Shown here: piece by piece, positions 1 through 7,366 of the stretch | Layout of the letters: each line of letters opens with the position of its first letter | How positions within the stretch are numbered: the first letter of the stretch is position 1 | The notes under the pieces: model-generated | Told to the model about the DNA's origin: nothing | Database searches by the model: none | Seen by the model: only the letters and a program-made list of their open reading frames with translations | Made by a program: the position numbers and the translations under genes | Source of the DNA: Bacteroidales bacterium | Lineage (GTDB): Bacteria > Bacteroidota > Bacteroidia > Bacteroidales > UBA7960 | Reading direction: 5' to 3' | Length of the DNA: 14,191 bases | Assembly: GCA_007132825.1 (NCBI GenBank) | Contig: SLNX01000184.1 | Location: 1 to 14,191, forward strand

Positions 1-233
1 GGTTCGGGTTCCGACTCCGGTTTTGTAACAGCAGGCATGCTATCAACCTGGTAATTAACTGGCAACTGCTTCAACAAATCAAGTTGACGGTAAAGTATGC
101 GCAAGTCATCCTTTACCAGGTCAATGTCGAGCGACATATCTTTATCGGGGTGATACAGGTTGACAACTTCTATTTGCTTTGAAATTTGTTCGATGATGAG
201 GTTAATCTCTTTTTTGATATCGGGATAATTCAT
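1..233 (-). CDS. Unidentified protein, N-terminal part (cut by window edge)
   Basis: An open frame reads leftwards from an ATG at 231-233 and runs off the window, giving 77 codons of the N-terminus. The protein starts MNYPDIKKEINLIIEQISKQ and continues as charged, leucine/isoleucine-rich sequence with the look of one or two amphipathic helices or a short coiled coil. It then passes into a Pro/Glu/Ser-rich stretch (KPESEPEP) typical of a flexible linker before a second domain that lies outside the window. There is no signal peptide or membrane segment in the visible part. It is divergent from tdk, and a TAnnTTTG match lies ten bases upstream of its start. I do not recognise the family. The steady coding character and upstream promoter match make it likely to be a real gene, but its function is unknown. 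Confidence 0.6.
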   Translation of the reverse strand, partial: MNYPDIKKEINLIIEQISKQIEVVNLYHPDKDMSLDIDLVKDDLRILYRQLDLLKQLPVNYQVDSMPAVTKPESEPE

Positions 234-242
234 GATACAATC

Positions 243-250
243 CAAATTTA
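243..250 (-). promoter_or_regulatory. Candidate -7 promoter element for the left-edge gene
   Basis: On the minus strand this reads TAAATTTG, an exact match to the Bacteroidetes -7 consensus TAnnTTTG. A CAAA on the plus strand (TTTG on the minus) lies at 274-277, but the 23-base spacer is longer than the usual 19-21. The predicted transcript would start only a few bases before the ATG, so the leader would be very short or absent. This is a sequence match only. Confidence 0.3.
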
Positions 251-296
251 TAGACAATTCTTATCGGAGAATACAAAACGATGTAAAGTTATTGTT

Positions 297-304
297 TATT
301 TTTG
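297..304 (+). promoter_or_regulatory. Candidate -7 promoter element for tdk
   Basis: TATTTTTG matches TAnnTTTG exactly and lies about 65 bases before the tdk ATG, leaving room for a leader of roughly 55-60 bases. I see no TTTG at the expected -33 distance, so the call rests on the -7 element alone. No Shine-Dalgarno sequence precedes the tdk ATG; the leader just upstream is A/T-rich, as is usual in this phylum. Confidence 0.4.
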
Positions 305-368
305 TCATGGGTATCAGTTTTTCTCTTTGAATTGATTCCCGGTTTGCGTACAATTTATATTTTAAATC

Positions 369-950
369 ATGTTTCTGGAAAACGAGCACGACAGAGCCCG
401 GCGCAGGGGATGGATTGAGGTGATATGTGGAAGCATGTTCTCCGGGAAAACGGAAGAGTTGATCCGACGTTTAAAGCGGGCCCGCATTGCCAGACTCAAG
501 GTTGAAATATTTAAACCCGGAGTAGACAACCGTTATGACGAAGAAAAGGTGGTTTCTCACGATGCAAATGAAATACAATCGACACCGGTTCCTTCTTCTG
601 CGAACATTCTGCTGATGGCCAATGATGTAGACGTGGTTGGCATTGATGAGGCCCAGTTTTTTGATGCAGGCCTTCCAGATGTGTGCAATCAGCTTGCCAA
701 TTCGGGTATCCGTGTGATTGTGGCCGGTCTGGATATGGATTACACCGGCAAACCATTTGGTCCGATGCCCAGTTTGCTTGCCACAGCCGAATATATCACC
801 AAGGTTCACGCCATTTGTTTGCATTGCGGGCACCTCGCCCAGCATTCACACCGGATCATTGACAACGACAAACTTGTAGTTCTGGGTGAGACAGATGCTT
901 ACGAGCCTCTTTGCAGAAGTTGTTTCATAAAACAAACTGGGGAAAAATAG
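369..950 (+). CDS. tdk: Thymidine kinase (TK1-like, zinc-binding)
   Basis: Cytosolic enzyme of pyrimidine salvage that phosphorylates thymidine (or deoxyuridine) with ATP to give the monophosphate. Its 193 residues are the usual length of the bacterial type II (TK1-like) family. Residues 21-28 (GSMFSGKT) are the P-loop. D93-E94 in DEAQFF carry the Mg-binding Asp and the expected catalytic Glu. GLDMDYTGKPFG at 120-131 belongs to the conserved core and lasso region. Two Cys pairs, C150/C153 and C182/C185, form the structural zinc site. The short basic head RARRRGWIEVICGSMFSGKT resembles other Bacteroidetes Tdk proteins, which supports this start. It is transcribed towards pgi and ends 10 bases from the pgi stop, so it is not in an operon with any gene seen here. 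All key residues are intact. Confidence 0.97.
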   Translation: MFLENEHDRARRRGWIEVICGSMFSGKTEELIRRLKRARIARLKVEIFKPGVDNRYDEEKVVSHDANEIQSTPVPSSANILLMANDVDVVGIDEAQFFDAGLPDVCNQLANSGIRVIVAGLDMDYTGKPFGPMPSLLATAEYITKVHAICLHCGHLAQHSHRIIDNDKLVVLGETDAYEPLCRSCFIKQTGEK

Positions 951-960
951 AAAAGTGTTT

Positions 961-2310
961 TTACAGGCGCTTTTTGATCGCTTTGGTTTCTTGCTCAAAT
1001 CCGGGCTTACCCAGCAAGGCAAACATATTTTTCTTGTAATCCTCCACCCCCGGTTGATCAAATGGATTTACATCGAGGATATATCCACTGATGGCACAAG
1101 CCATTTCGAAAAAGTAAATCAGACCACCGATATGGTAAGGGGTGATCTCCGGGAGTATGATCTCCAGGTTGGGCACATCACCGTCAACGTGGGCCAGCAT
1201 AGTTCCGCGTGAAGCCATCTCGTTCACAAAACCGACAGATTTTCCTGCCAGGTAATTCAATCCCTCCAAATCATTCTCATCTTCAGGGATAATCACTTCA
1301 TGACGGTCTTTGCCGATAGTAATGGTGGTCTCAAAAAAGTTCTTATGGCCATCCTGAATATATTGTCCCATCGAATGGAGGTCGGTTGTAAAGGTTACTC
1401 CTGCCGGAAATATTCCTTTTCCCCCCTTTCCTTCACTTTCACCAAAAAGCTGCTTCCACCACTCAATGAAGAAGGTAAGGGAAGGGTTATATGTGGCCAG
1501 TATTTCGGTTGTTTTTCCTTTGCTGTAGAGAATGTTTCTTATCACCGCATAATGGGCCGCAGGGTTTTCGGTCAGCTGGTCCTTTTCTCTTAGAAGCTCT
1601 GCCATGCTTACAGCACCCTGAACCAATTCCCGAATATTGTGTCCTGCCACGGCAATGGGCAACAACCCCACTGGAGTCAGAACGGAATATCGTCCCCCAA
1701 CATCATCAGGGATCACATAACTTTTATAATCTTCTGCGTCTGCAAGTGTTTTTAGCGCACCTTTTGAGGCATCTGTAACAGCTATGATGCGCTTTGCAGC
1801 CTGATCCTTTCCAAGTTTCCTTTCCAGCAGCTCCCTTAACAAACGAAAAGCAATAGCCGGCTCAGTTGTTGTACCCGACTTGGATATCACAATGATTGAG
1901 AAAGACTTGTTTTTCAGCCAGTCAAGCAGATTATGCAGGTAGTCCTGGTCCAGATGATGACCGGCATAAACCAGCTGGATTTGTTTCTCTTCTGTTTCGT
2001 TGGCCGGGAATGGGTTGGTGGAGAGTGCTTCGCACACTGCACGGGTTCCAAGATATGAACCTCCGATTCCTACCAAAACAGCAACCTCAGAATGCTCACG
2101 TAACTCAGCTGCATCTGATTCTATGCGTGTTAACAGTGCATGATCAACCTTTCCGGGGAGATCAACCCAACCAAGGAAATCATTCCCTTTTCCCTCTTTC
2201 TTGTATATCTGATCCCTGTGTAGGTCTACCTCACGCCGGAACAGATTCAGCTCATCCCCCGACACAAATTCGTTTACATACAGATCATTAATAATCAAAG
2301 ACATATGCAT
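961..2310 (-). CDS. pgi: Glucose-6-phosphate isomerase
   Basis: Cytosolic glycolytic and gluconeogenic enzyme that interconverts glucose 6-phosphate and fructose 6-phosphate. At 449 residues it matches the short Firmicutes/Bacteroidetes type, not the roughly 550-residue enterobacterial type. SKSGTTTE at 143-150 is the sugar-phosphate (SIS) loop. DVGGRYSVLTPVG at about 203-215 is family signature 1. GESEGKGGKG at 290-299 contains the expected catalytic Glu (E291), and H312 lies in DLHSMGQYIQDG. Signature 2 covers about 409-427 (FDQPGVEDYKK) and includes the active-site Lys. The start could be the ATG at 2310 or the one two codons later (MHMS). Neither has a Shine-Dalgarno sequence. The gene follows infB by 16 bases on the same strand with no terminator or promoter between, so co-transcription with infB is likely. 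Confidence 0.97.
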   Translation of the reverse strand: MHMSLIINDLYVNEFVSGDELNLFRREVDLHRDQIYKKEGKGNDFLGWVDLPGKVDHALLTRIESDAAELREHSEVAVLVGIGGSYLGTRAVCEALSTNPFPANETEEKQIQLVYAGHHLDQDYLHNLLDWLKNKSFSIIVISKSGTTTEPAIAFRLLRELLERKLGKDQAAKRIIAVTDASKGALKTLADAEDYKSYVIPDDVGGRYSVLTPVGLLPIAVAGHNIRELVQGAVSMAELLREKDQLTENPAAHYAVIRNILYSKGKTTEILATYNPSLTFFIEWWKQLFGESEGKGGKGIFPAGVTFTTDLHSMGQYIQDGHKNFFETTITIGKDRHEVIIPEDENDLEGLNYLAGKSVGFVNEMASRGTMLAHVDGDVPNLEIILPEITPYHIGGLIYFFEMACAISGYILDVNPFDQPGVEDYKKNMFALLGKPGFEQETKAIKKRL

Positions 2311-2326
2311 ATTTTAATATGGGGAC

Positions 2327-5300
2327 TTAATCGAGTTTTCTTGCGATCTCAACGGTTTCAAAGGCTTCGATGATATCCCCCACCTTGATGTCATTAAATT
2401 TTTCGATGTTGAGGCCACATTCATAACCGGCCGAAACCTCCTTGACATCCTCTTTGAATCGTTTGAGCGATCCAAGAACCCCGGTATAAATAACGATGCC
2501 ATCGCGAATAAGCCTGATGCTGGCATTGCGGTGAATTTTACCATCCAACACCATGCATCCGGCAACAGTTCCCACTTTCGATATTTTAAATACTTCACGG
2601 ACTTCGATGTTTGCAAGGATCTTTTCTTCAATTTCAGGTGATAGCATACCCTCAATCGCCGATTTGATCTCGTTGATGGCGTTATATATTACGCTATAAA
2701 GGCGGATGTCTATCTGTTCTTGCTCGGCAAGTTTTCTTGCTGCCATGGAAGGTCTGACCTGGAATCCGATAATGATGGCGTTGGAAGCTGAGGCTAGCAA
2801 GACATCACCTTCGGTAAGCTGTCCGACAGCCTTATGGATAATGTTTACCTGTATCTCTTCGGTGCTTAATTTAAGCAAGGAATCACTTAATGCCTCGACG
2901 GAGCCATCCACATCACCTTTAACAATAATATTGAGTTCCTTAAAGTCTCCGATGGCGATCCGGCGACCGATTTCGTCAAGTGTAATATGTTTTTGGGTCC
3001 GCAGTCCCTGTTCACGGATGAGCTGTTGTCTCTTTGTTGTAATGTTTTTGGCTTCACTTTCCGATTTCAGCACGTTAAATGTGTCACCTGCCAGTGGTGC
3101 ACCGTCAAGTCCAAGTAGCAGAACGGGTGTAGAAGGGCCGGCCTCCTTAACACGTTGTCCCCTTTCATTGAACATGGCCTTCACCCTACCGTGGGTTGTG
3201 CCGGCAACCACAATATCTCCGATTCGCAGCGTTCCGTTTTGAACGAGGATGGTGGCTACATAGCCTCTGCCCTTATCAAGTGAAGATTCAATCACGGTAC
3301 CGGATCCTCCCTTGGTGGGGTTTGATTTGAGTTCCAGCAGCTCGGCCTCCAGCAGAACCTTTTCGAGCAAGCTATCAATGTTTAAACCGACTTTGGCGGA
3401 GATTTCCTGGCTTTGGTACTTTCCACCCCAGTCTTCAACAAGGATGTTCATGTTTGCCAGCTCCTCTTTCACCTTTTCCGGCGCTGAATTTTCCTTATCA
3501 ACTTTATTGATGGCGATCACAATGGGTACACCTGCAGCCTGCGCGTGGTTTATTGCTTCTACTGTTTGGGGCATCACACTATCGTCGGCAGCAACCACAA
3601 TAATTGCCACATCCGTTACTTTAGCACCCCTGGCTCTCATAGCGGTAAATGCTTCGTGACCCGGTGTGTCGAGAAAAGTGATCTTTTTCCCATCCTCAAG
3701 TTCAACGGCATAAGCACCAATGTGCTGCGTGATACCTCCGGCTTCGCCTGCAATGATATTTGAATGACGAATCTGATCCAACAAGGATGTTTTTCCGTGG
3801 TCCACATGTCCCATTACCGTTACTATGGGTGCACGATCTTCAAGCAATTCCGGATCATCGTCTTCCTCTTCAATAGTTTCCTGGGTATCGGCACTTACAA
3901 AGTTCACTTCAAACCCAAATTCATCAGCTACAATGGTAATTGTCTCAGCGTCAAGTCTTTGGTTTATCGAAACAAACAAGCCAATGGACATGCAGGTTGA
4001 TATGATCTCATTCACCGAAACACCCATAAGGTTGGCAAGTTCTGCAGCCGAAACGAATTCGGTAACCTGCAGCACTTTTTGTTCGGAAGCAGCCTGCTCT
4101 TTTTCCTTCTCCTTCTGCTGTTGCAGTATTTCCCGCTTCATTCTGCGGTGTTTGGCAGCCTTCGACTTACCGGTGCCACTCAAGCTGGCCAGGGTCTCCC
4201 TTATCTGACGGGAAATCTCTTCTTCCGACACTTCCGGTTTAACCACCTCTTTCTTCCTGCCTTTTTTGGGTTTGGCCGTATCAGGCTTGCCACCCTTTTT
4301 GTCCTGCTGCAAATCAACTGTCTCTGCAGTTTTGTCTTTTCTGATACGTTTGCGCTTTCGCTTTTTGGATTTGGCAGTATCTGAGGAGGAGGCAACCGGC
4401 TTTTTCGATGTTTCCTTAGGATCGGGAAGATCCATCTTGCCAAGAATGGTCGGCCCATCGAGTTTCTTAAACTGAGTCTGGTGATGCACAGTGGCAGAAT
4501 CTTCAGCGGGTTTGTCCGGCTGATCCGAAACCTCTTTCTGCTCTGGCTCTGATGGCAAATCCTCTTCCTCTTTTTTTGCCGCTATATCTTTTGCAATAGC
4601 TTCTTTCTCCTTTTCTGTTGGCTTTTCGGCTTCTTCATCAGGCTTGGCCGCCTTTTCTGCAGCAGCCTTCTTCCCCTTTTTGACAGCCTTAGGCTCTTCA
4701 ATGTCAATTTTACCAACCACCTTGAGTTTTACTCCGGTATCTGCCGGTTCATCAACAGCTGAAAGATCTTCTTTCTTTTCCTCTTTATGATCTTTTTCCT
4801 GTTCCTCCTTCTTATCTTCTTCTATTGGGCTGGGTTTCTTGTCTTCGCCTTTTTGCTCTTTTGTTTCTTTTTCAGATTCAGGATCTTTGGGTTTGACTTC
4901 TTCCGTTTTTCCCTCTTCAGACGGGTCCTCTTTTGAGGCTTTAGGGGCCTTATCCACCTCCAGCTTGCCAACAATCTTCAGATCAGGTGCTTTAGCTGTT
5001 TCCTTTTCTTTTGTCACAGCCGGTTTTTGCTCTTTTGGTTTTTCTACAACCCCTTTCGTATCCTGAATAAAGAGTTCATCCTCCTTATCAGCGTCCTGAT
5101 CCTCTTTCTTTACCTTCTCTTTTTCCTTTTCAGCAGTAATGGTTTCCCGCTTAAGAATACTTAATCCTGCCTTTTTGGTGGCCTCTTTCAAGGTTTTTTC
5201 GCTTTGAAACTCCTGGAAAAGCAATTCATATGCCTCTGGAGATATCTTGGCATTGGGATTATTATCCACACTGATCCCTTTCTTGTTAAGAAAATCAACA

Positions 5301-5371
5301 ATAGTGGTAAGCCCGATATTAAACTCCCTGGCAACTTTACTTAACCTTTTTGTTTTTGTTCCTTCAGTCAT
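2327..5371 (-). CDS. infB: Translation initiation factor IF-2
   Basis: GTPase that brings initiator fMet-tRNA to the 30S subunit and promotes 50S joining. The 1014 residues fall into clear parts. Residues 9-55 are a small helical N-terminal domain (LSKVAREFNIGLTTIVDFL). About 75-435 is a disordered, strongly Lys/Glu-rich tail. An IF2N-type domain covers about 435-490. The GTPase domain carries G1 GHVDHGKT (521-528), G3 DTPGH (568-572), G4 NKVD (622-625) and G5 SAK (658-660). Domain II, III and C-terminal fMet-tRNA-binding parts follow to the end. The tail contains three spaced copies of a short motif: LKIVGKLEVD at 131, LKVVGKIDIE at 216 and TILGKMDLPD at 308. It lies 104 bases downstream of nusA in the conserved rimP-nusA-infB order. 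Every G-motif is intact. Confidence 0.98.
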   Translation of the reverse strand: MTEGTKTKRLSKVAREFNIGLTTIVDFLNKKGISVDNNPNAKISPEAYELLFQEFQSEKTLKEATKKAGLSILKRETITAEKEKEKVKKEDQDADKEDELFIQDTKGVVEKPKEQKPAVTKEKETAKAPDLKIVGKLEVDKAPKASKEDPSEEGKTEEVKPKDPESEKETKEQKGEDKKPSPIEEDKKEEQEKDHKEEKKEDLSAVDEPADTGVKLKVVGKIDIEEPKAVKKGKKAAAEKAAKPDEEAEKPTEKEKEAIAKDIAAKKEEEDLPSEPEQKEVSDQPDKPAEDSATVHHQTQFKKLDGPTILGKMDLPDPKETSKKPVASSSDTAKSKKRKRKRIRKDKTAETVDLQQDKKGGKPDTAKPKKGRKKEVVKPEVSEEEISRQIRETLASLSGTGKSKAAKHRRMKREILQQQKEKEKEQAASEQKVLQVTEFVSAAELANLMGVSVNEIISTCMSIGLFVSINQRLDAETITIVADEFGFEVNFVSADTQETIEEEDDDPELLEDRAPIVTVMGHVDHGKTSLLDQIRHSNIIAGEAGGITQHIGAYAVELEDGKKITFLDTPGHEAFTAMRARGAKVTDVAIIVVAADDSVMPQTVEAINHAQAAGVPIVIAINKVDKENSAPEKVKEELANMNILVEDWGGKYQSQEISAKVGLNIDSLLEKVLLEAELLELKSNPTKGGSGTVIESSLDKGRGYVATILVQNGTLRIGDIVVAGTTHGRVKAMFNERGQRVKEAGPSTPVLLLGLDGAPLAGDTFNVLKSESEAKNITTKRQQLIREQGLRTQKHITLDEIGRRIAIGDFKELNIIVKGDVDGSVEALSDSLLKLSTEEIQVNIIHKAVGQLTEGDVLLASASNAIIIGFQVRPSMAARKLAEQEQIDIRLYSVIYNAINEIKSAIEGMLSPEIEEKILANIEVREVFKISKVGTVAGCMVLDGKIHRNASIRLIRDGIVIYTGVLGSLKRFKEDVKEVSAGYECGLNIEKFNDIKVGDIIEAFETVEIARKLD

Positions 5372-5460
5372 ATACAGATTTCAATTATCAATCTTTTTTG
5401 CGAAGCTGCTAAGCCACATGTCCAGATGCTAAGCTGGGAACAATGCAGGAATAAACGCTG

Positions 5461-5468
5461 CAAATTTA
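5461..5468 (-). promoter_or_regulatory. Candidate internal -7 promoter element before infB
   Basis: The minus strand reads TAAATTTG, an exact TAnnTTTG match. It lies 7 bases past the nusA stop and about 90 bases before the infB ATG. No -33 TTTG sits at the right distance (a minus-strand TTTG at 5481-5484 leaves only a 12-base spacer). The 104-base nusA-infB gap is long for an operon of this kind, so an internal promoter is plausible. A chance match cannot be excluded. Confidence 0.28.
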
Positions 5469-5475
5469 TGGTATT

Positions 5476-6711
5476 TTATTCAAACTCTGCTTTTAATATG
5501 CGCATCACCTCTTCTATGGTTTCCTGTTCCAGATCTGTTCTGTTTACCAGATCTTTAACAGTTAGATTTAAAACGCTTTTTGCTGTATCACAGCCCACCT
5601 TCTTAAGTTCATCTATAATCCATCCTTCAATCTCATCACCAAACTCAACCAGATCCACATCCTCCCCTTCAATTTCCGTTTCACGATATACATCTATCTC
5701 GTAACCTGTGAGGCTTCCGGCCAGCTTGATGTTGAAGCCACCTTTACCAATTGCCAGAGAAACCTGGTCAGGTTTCAGGTAAACCTCTGCCCGTTTGTTT
5801 TCTTCATCGATAACGGTTGAAGAGATTTTTGCCGGACTCAAAGCACGTGCAATATAAAGAGTGGTATTTGTTGTGTAATTGATCACGTCAATATTCTCAT
5901 TTCTAAGCTCCCTGACAATCCCATGTATCCGCGAACCCTTCATCCCCACGCAAGCACCAACCGGGTCGATTCGGTCATCATATGACTCAACAGCTACCTT
6001 TGCGCGCTCACCGGGTACACGAACAATCTTTTTTATGGTGATCAGGCCATCATAAACTTCAGGGACCTCTTGTTCAAAAAGCCTTTCCAGAAACACGGGA
6101 GATGTGCGGCTCAGGATTATCAATGGGTTGTTGTTCTTGATTTCAACCCTTGATACGACAGCACGAACGGTATCACCTTTCCTGTAAAAATCGGAGGGTA
6201 TTTGTTCTGTTTTAGGCAAAATCAGTTCAATGTCCTCATCGTCAAGGGCAAGGATTTCCTTTTTCCAAACCTGGTATACCTCGGCCGTGACCAGGTCGCC
6301 AATAAGTCCCTGGTATTTCTTATAAATGCTGTCTTTCTCCAACTCCATGATCTTGGATGCAAGGTTCTGCCGAATGGCGAGGATCTCGCGACGTCCAAAG
6401 TCGCTCATTCGCACCGGTTCCGAAACCTCTTCCCCAATTTCAAAGTCGGGCTCAATCTTGATGGCATCTGAATAGGCGATTTCACTGTTTTCATCTTCCA
6501 CCTCTCCATCTTCAACAATAATGCGGTTGCGCCACACTTCAAGGTCACCCTTGTCAATGTTTACGATGATATCAAAATTTTCTGATGATCCATATTTCTT
6601 TTCCAGCATGCTTCCAAAAACATCCTCGAGAATAAGCATCATGGTTGAACGGTCAATGTTTTTGAACTCCTTAAATTCCGAAAACGATTCAACCAAATTG
6701 ATAGTTTCCAT
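5476..6711 (-). CDS. nusA: Transcription termination/antitermination factor NusA
   Basis: RNA-polymerase-associated elongation factor that modulates pausing, intrinsic termination and antitermination. In its 411 residues, about 1-125 are the N-terminal polymerase-binding domain. About 133-203 form the S1 domain. KH1 spans about 208-285 (GMKGSRIHGIV at 256-266), and KH2 spans about 300-345 with the GxxG loop AIGKGGFN at 320-327. The tail, about 355-411, is acidic and carries one helix-hairpin-helix-like unit (ELKKVGCDTAKSVLNLTVKD), with no second acidic repeat like that in E. coli NusA, in keeping with the shorter length. The gene starts 29 bases after rimP in an A-rich gap without a Shine-Dalgarno sequence, so it is almost certainly co-transcribed with rimP. 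Confidence 0.97.
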   Translation of the reverse strand: METINLVESFSEFKEFKNIDRSTMMLILEDVFGSMLEKKYGSSENFDIIVNIDKGDLEVWRNRIIVEDGEVEDENSEIAYSDAIKIEPDFEIGEEVSEPVRMSDFGRREILAIRQNLASKIMELEKDSIYKKYQGLIGDLVTAEVYQVWKKEILALDDEDIELILPKTEQIPSDFYRKGDTVRAVVSRVEIKNNNPLIILSRTSPVFLERLFEQEVPEVYDGLITIKKIVRVPGERAKVAVESYDDRIDPVGACVGMKGSRIHGIVRELRNENIDVINYTTNTTLYIARALSPAKISSTVIDEENKRAEVYLKPDQVSLAIGKGGFNIKLAGSLTGYEIDVYRETEIEGEDVDLVEFGDEIEGWIIDELKKVGCDTAKSVLNLTVKDLVNRTDLEQETIEEVMRILKAEFE

Positions 6712-6740
6712 TTTGTTTCTTTTGTTTATTTTTTAAACTT

Positions 6741-7214
6741 CTATTTGAATGATACCTGAACCTTTGCTTCCAGGATATCGTCATAATGGACAAATACTTT
6801 AGACTCAGCCTGGGGTTCCAATTCTTTCTTTTGTTTTTTCTTTTTCTTTTCCTTATCCATTTCCAGCCAGATTCCATCATTTGTAACTTCAATCAGCATA
6901 CCTTTATACTGCTTATCATCTGCTGTCTTTATTGCCAAACGACGTCCAACGTTATTGTTGTACTGACGGGCCATTACAAGCGGTTGTCCGACTCCCACGG
7001 AAGACACATCCAGCGTAAAATCTTCGGCATCACGGTCCAGGCAGGATTCGATGTGCCTGCTAAGGGCAATGCAATCGGCAACTGTTACGCCCCGGTCCCC
7101 ATCAATGAATACTTTGATGTTATTCTGGCGACTCACGGTAAGAGACACCAAAAAATGATCACTTTCCGCCAAATACGCTTCAACAATGTCAGTTATCTGT
7201 TTCTTTTCAATCAT
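6741..7214 (-). CDS. rimP: Ribosome maturation factor RimP
   Basis: Small cytosolic factor needed for late 30S subunit assembly. The 157 residues show the RimP two-domain plan. The N-terminal alpha/beta domain (about 1-80) contains FIDGDRGVTVADCIALSRHI (37-56), the family's conserved stretch, and ends with DVSSVGVGQPL (69-79), the counterpart of the usual SSPGLDRPL linker with changed residues. The C-terminal SH3-like domain (about 85-157) carries a lysine-rich insertion, KEKKKKKQKKE at 121-131, in a loop, followed by FVHYDDILEAKVQVSF. It heads the rimP-nusA-infB set, which supports the assignment despite low motif conservation. A -7 promoter match and a small hairpin lie in its leader. The ATG at 7214 is the only good start. 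Confidence 0.93.
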   Translation of the reverse strand: MIEKKQITDIVEAYLAESDHFLVSLTVSRQNNIKVFIDGDRGVTVADCIALSRHIESCLDRDAEDFTLDVSSVGVGQPLVMARQYNNNVGRRLAIKTADDKQYKGMLIEVTNDGIWLEMDKEKKKKKQKKELEPQAESKVFVHYDDILEAKVQVSFK

Positions 7215-7239
7215 TTCACATGGCCTTAAGCCAATAAAG

Positions 7240-7260
7240 AAGGGGACTTATTGCCCCCTT
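7240..7260 (-). other. Small hairpin in the rimP leader
   Basis: AAGGGG at 7240-7245 pairs perfectly with CCCCTT at 7255-7260 around a 9-base loop. On the minus strand the 3' arm is followed by CTTTATTGG, a poor U-tract, so it is a weak terminator at best. It lies between the candidate rimP promoter and the rimP ATG. It could end read-through from the upstream membrane-protein gene or shape the rimP leader. Confidence 0.3.
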
Positions 7261-7288
7261 GTCTTTCCCGGCCTGAAAAAATTCAGCG

Positions 7289-7296
7289 CAAAGGTA
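7289..7296 (-). promoter_or_regulatory. Candidate -7 promoter element for rimP-nusA-infB
   Basis: The minus strand reads TACCTTTG, an exact match to TAnnTTTG, about 75 bases before the rimP ATG within a 152-base intergenic gap. The expected -33 position is A/T-rich without a TTTG. A 12-base perfect palindrome (TTCTTATAAGAA, 7306-7317) lies just upstream, between where -33 and -7 elements would sit. Position and match make this the best promoter candidate for the translation/transcription factor operon. Confidence 0.42.
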
Positions 7297-7366
7297 AATA
7301 AAATATTCTTATAAGAAAAAAATATGCCTGTTTTTTAGCATTTTATGCCCAACCACAGATCGTCTG

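Noticed and set aside
2314..2655. A 113-codon minus-strand frame between pgi and infB
   Set aside because: It overlaps the conserved C-terminal domain of infB in another frame and ends in the short gap. It is a shadow frame.
4030..5150. Frameshift or misassembly in the low-complexity part of infB
   Set aside because: The frame is open throughout, both ends match IF-2 domains, and a long Lys/Glu-rich head is normal for this phylum.
7240..7260. Strong terminator for the GT117 gene
   Set aside because: The stem is only 6 bp and the T-tract after it on the minus strand is broken. It is listed only as a leader hairpin with low confidence.
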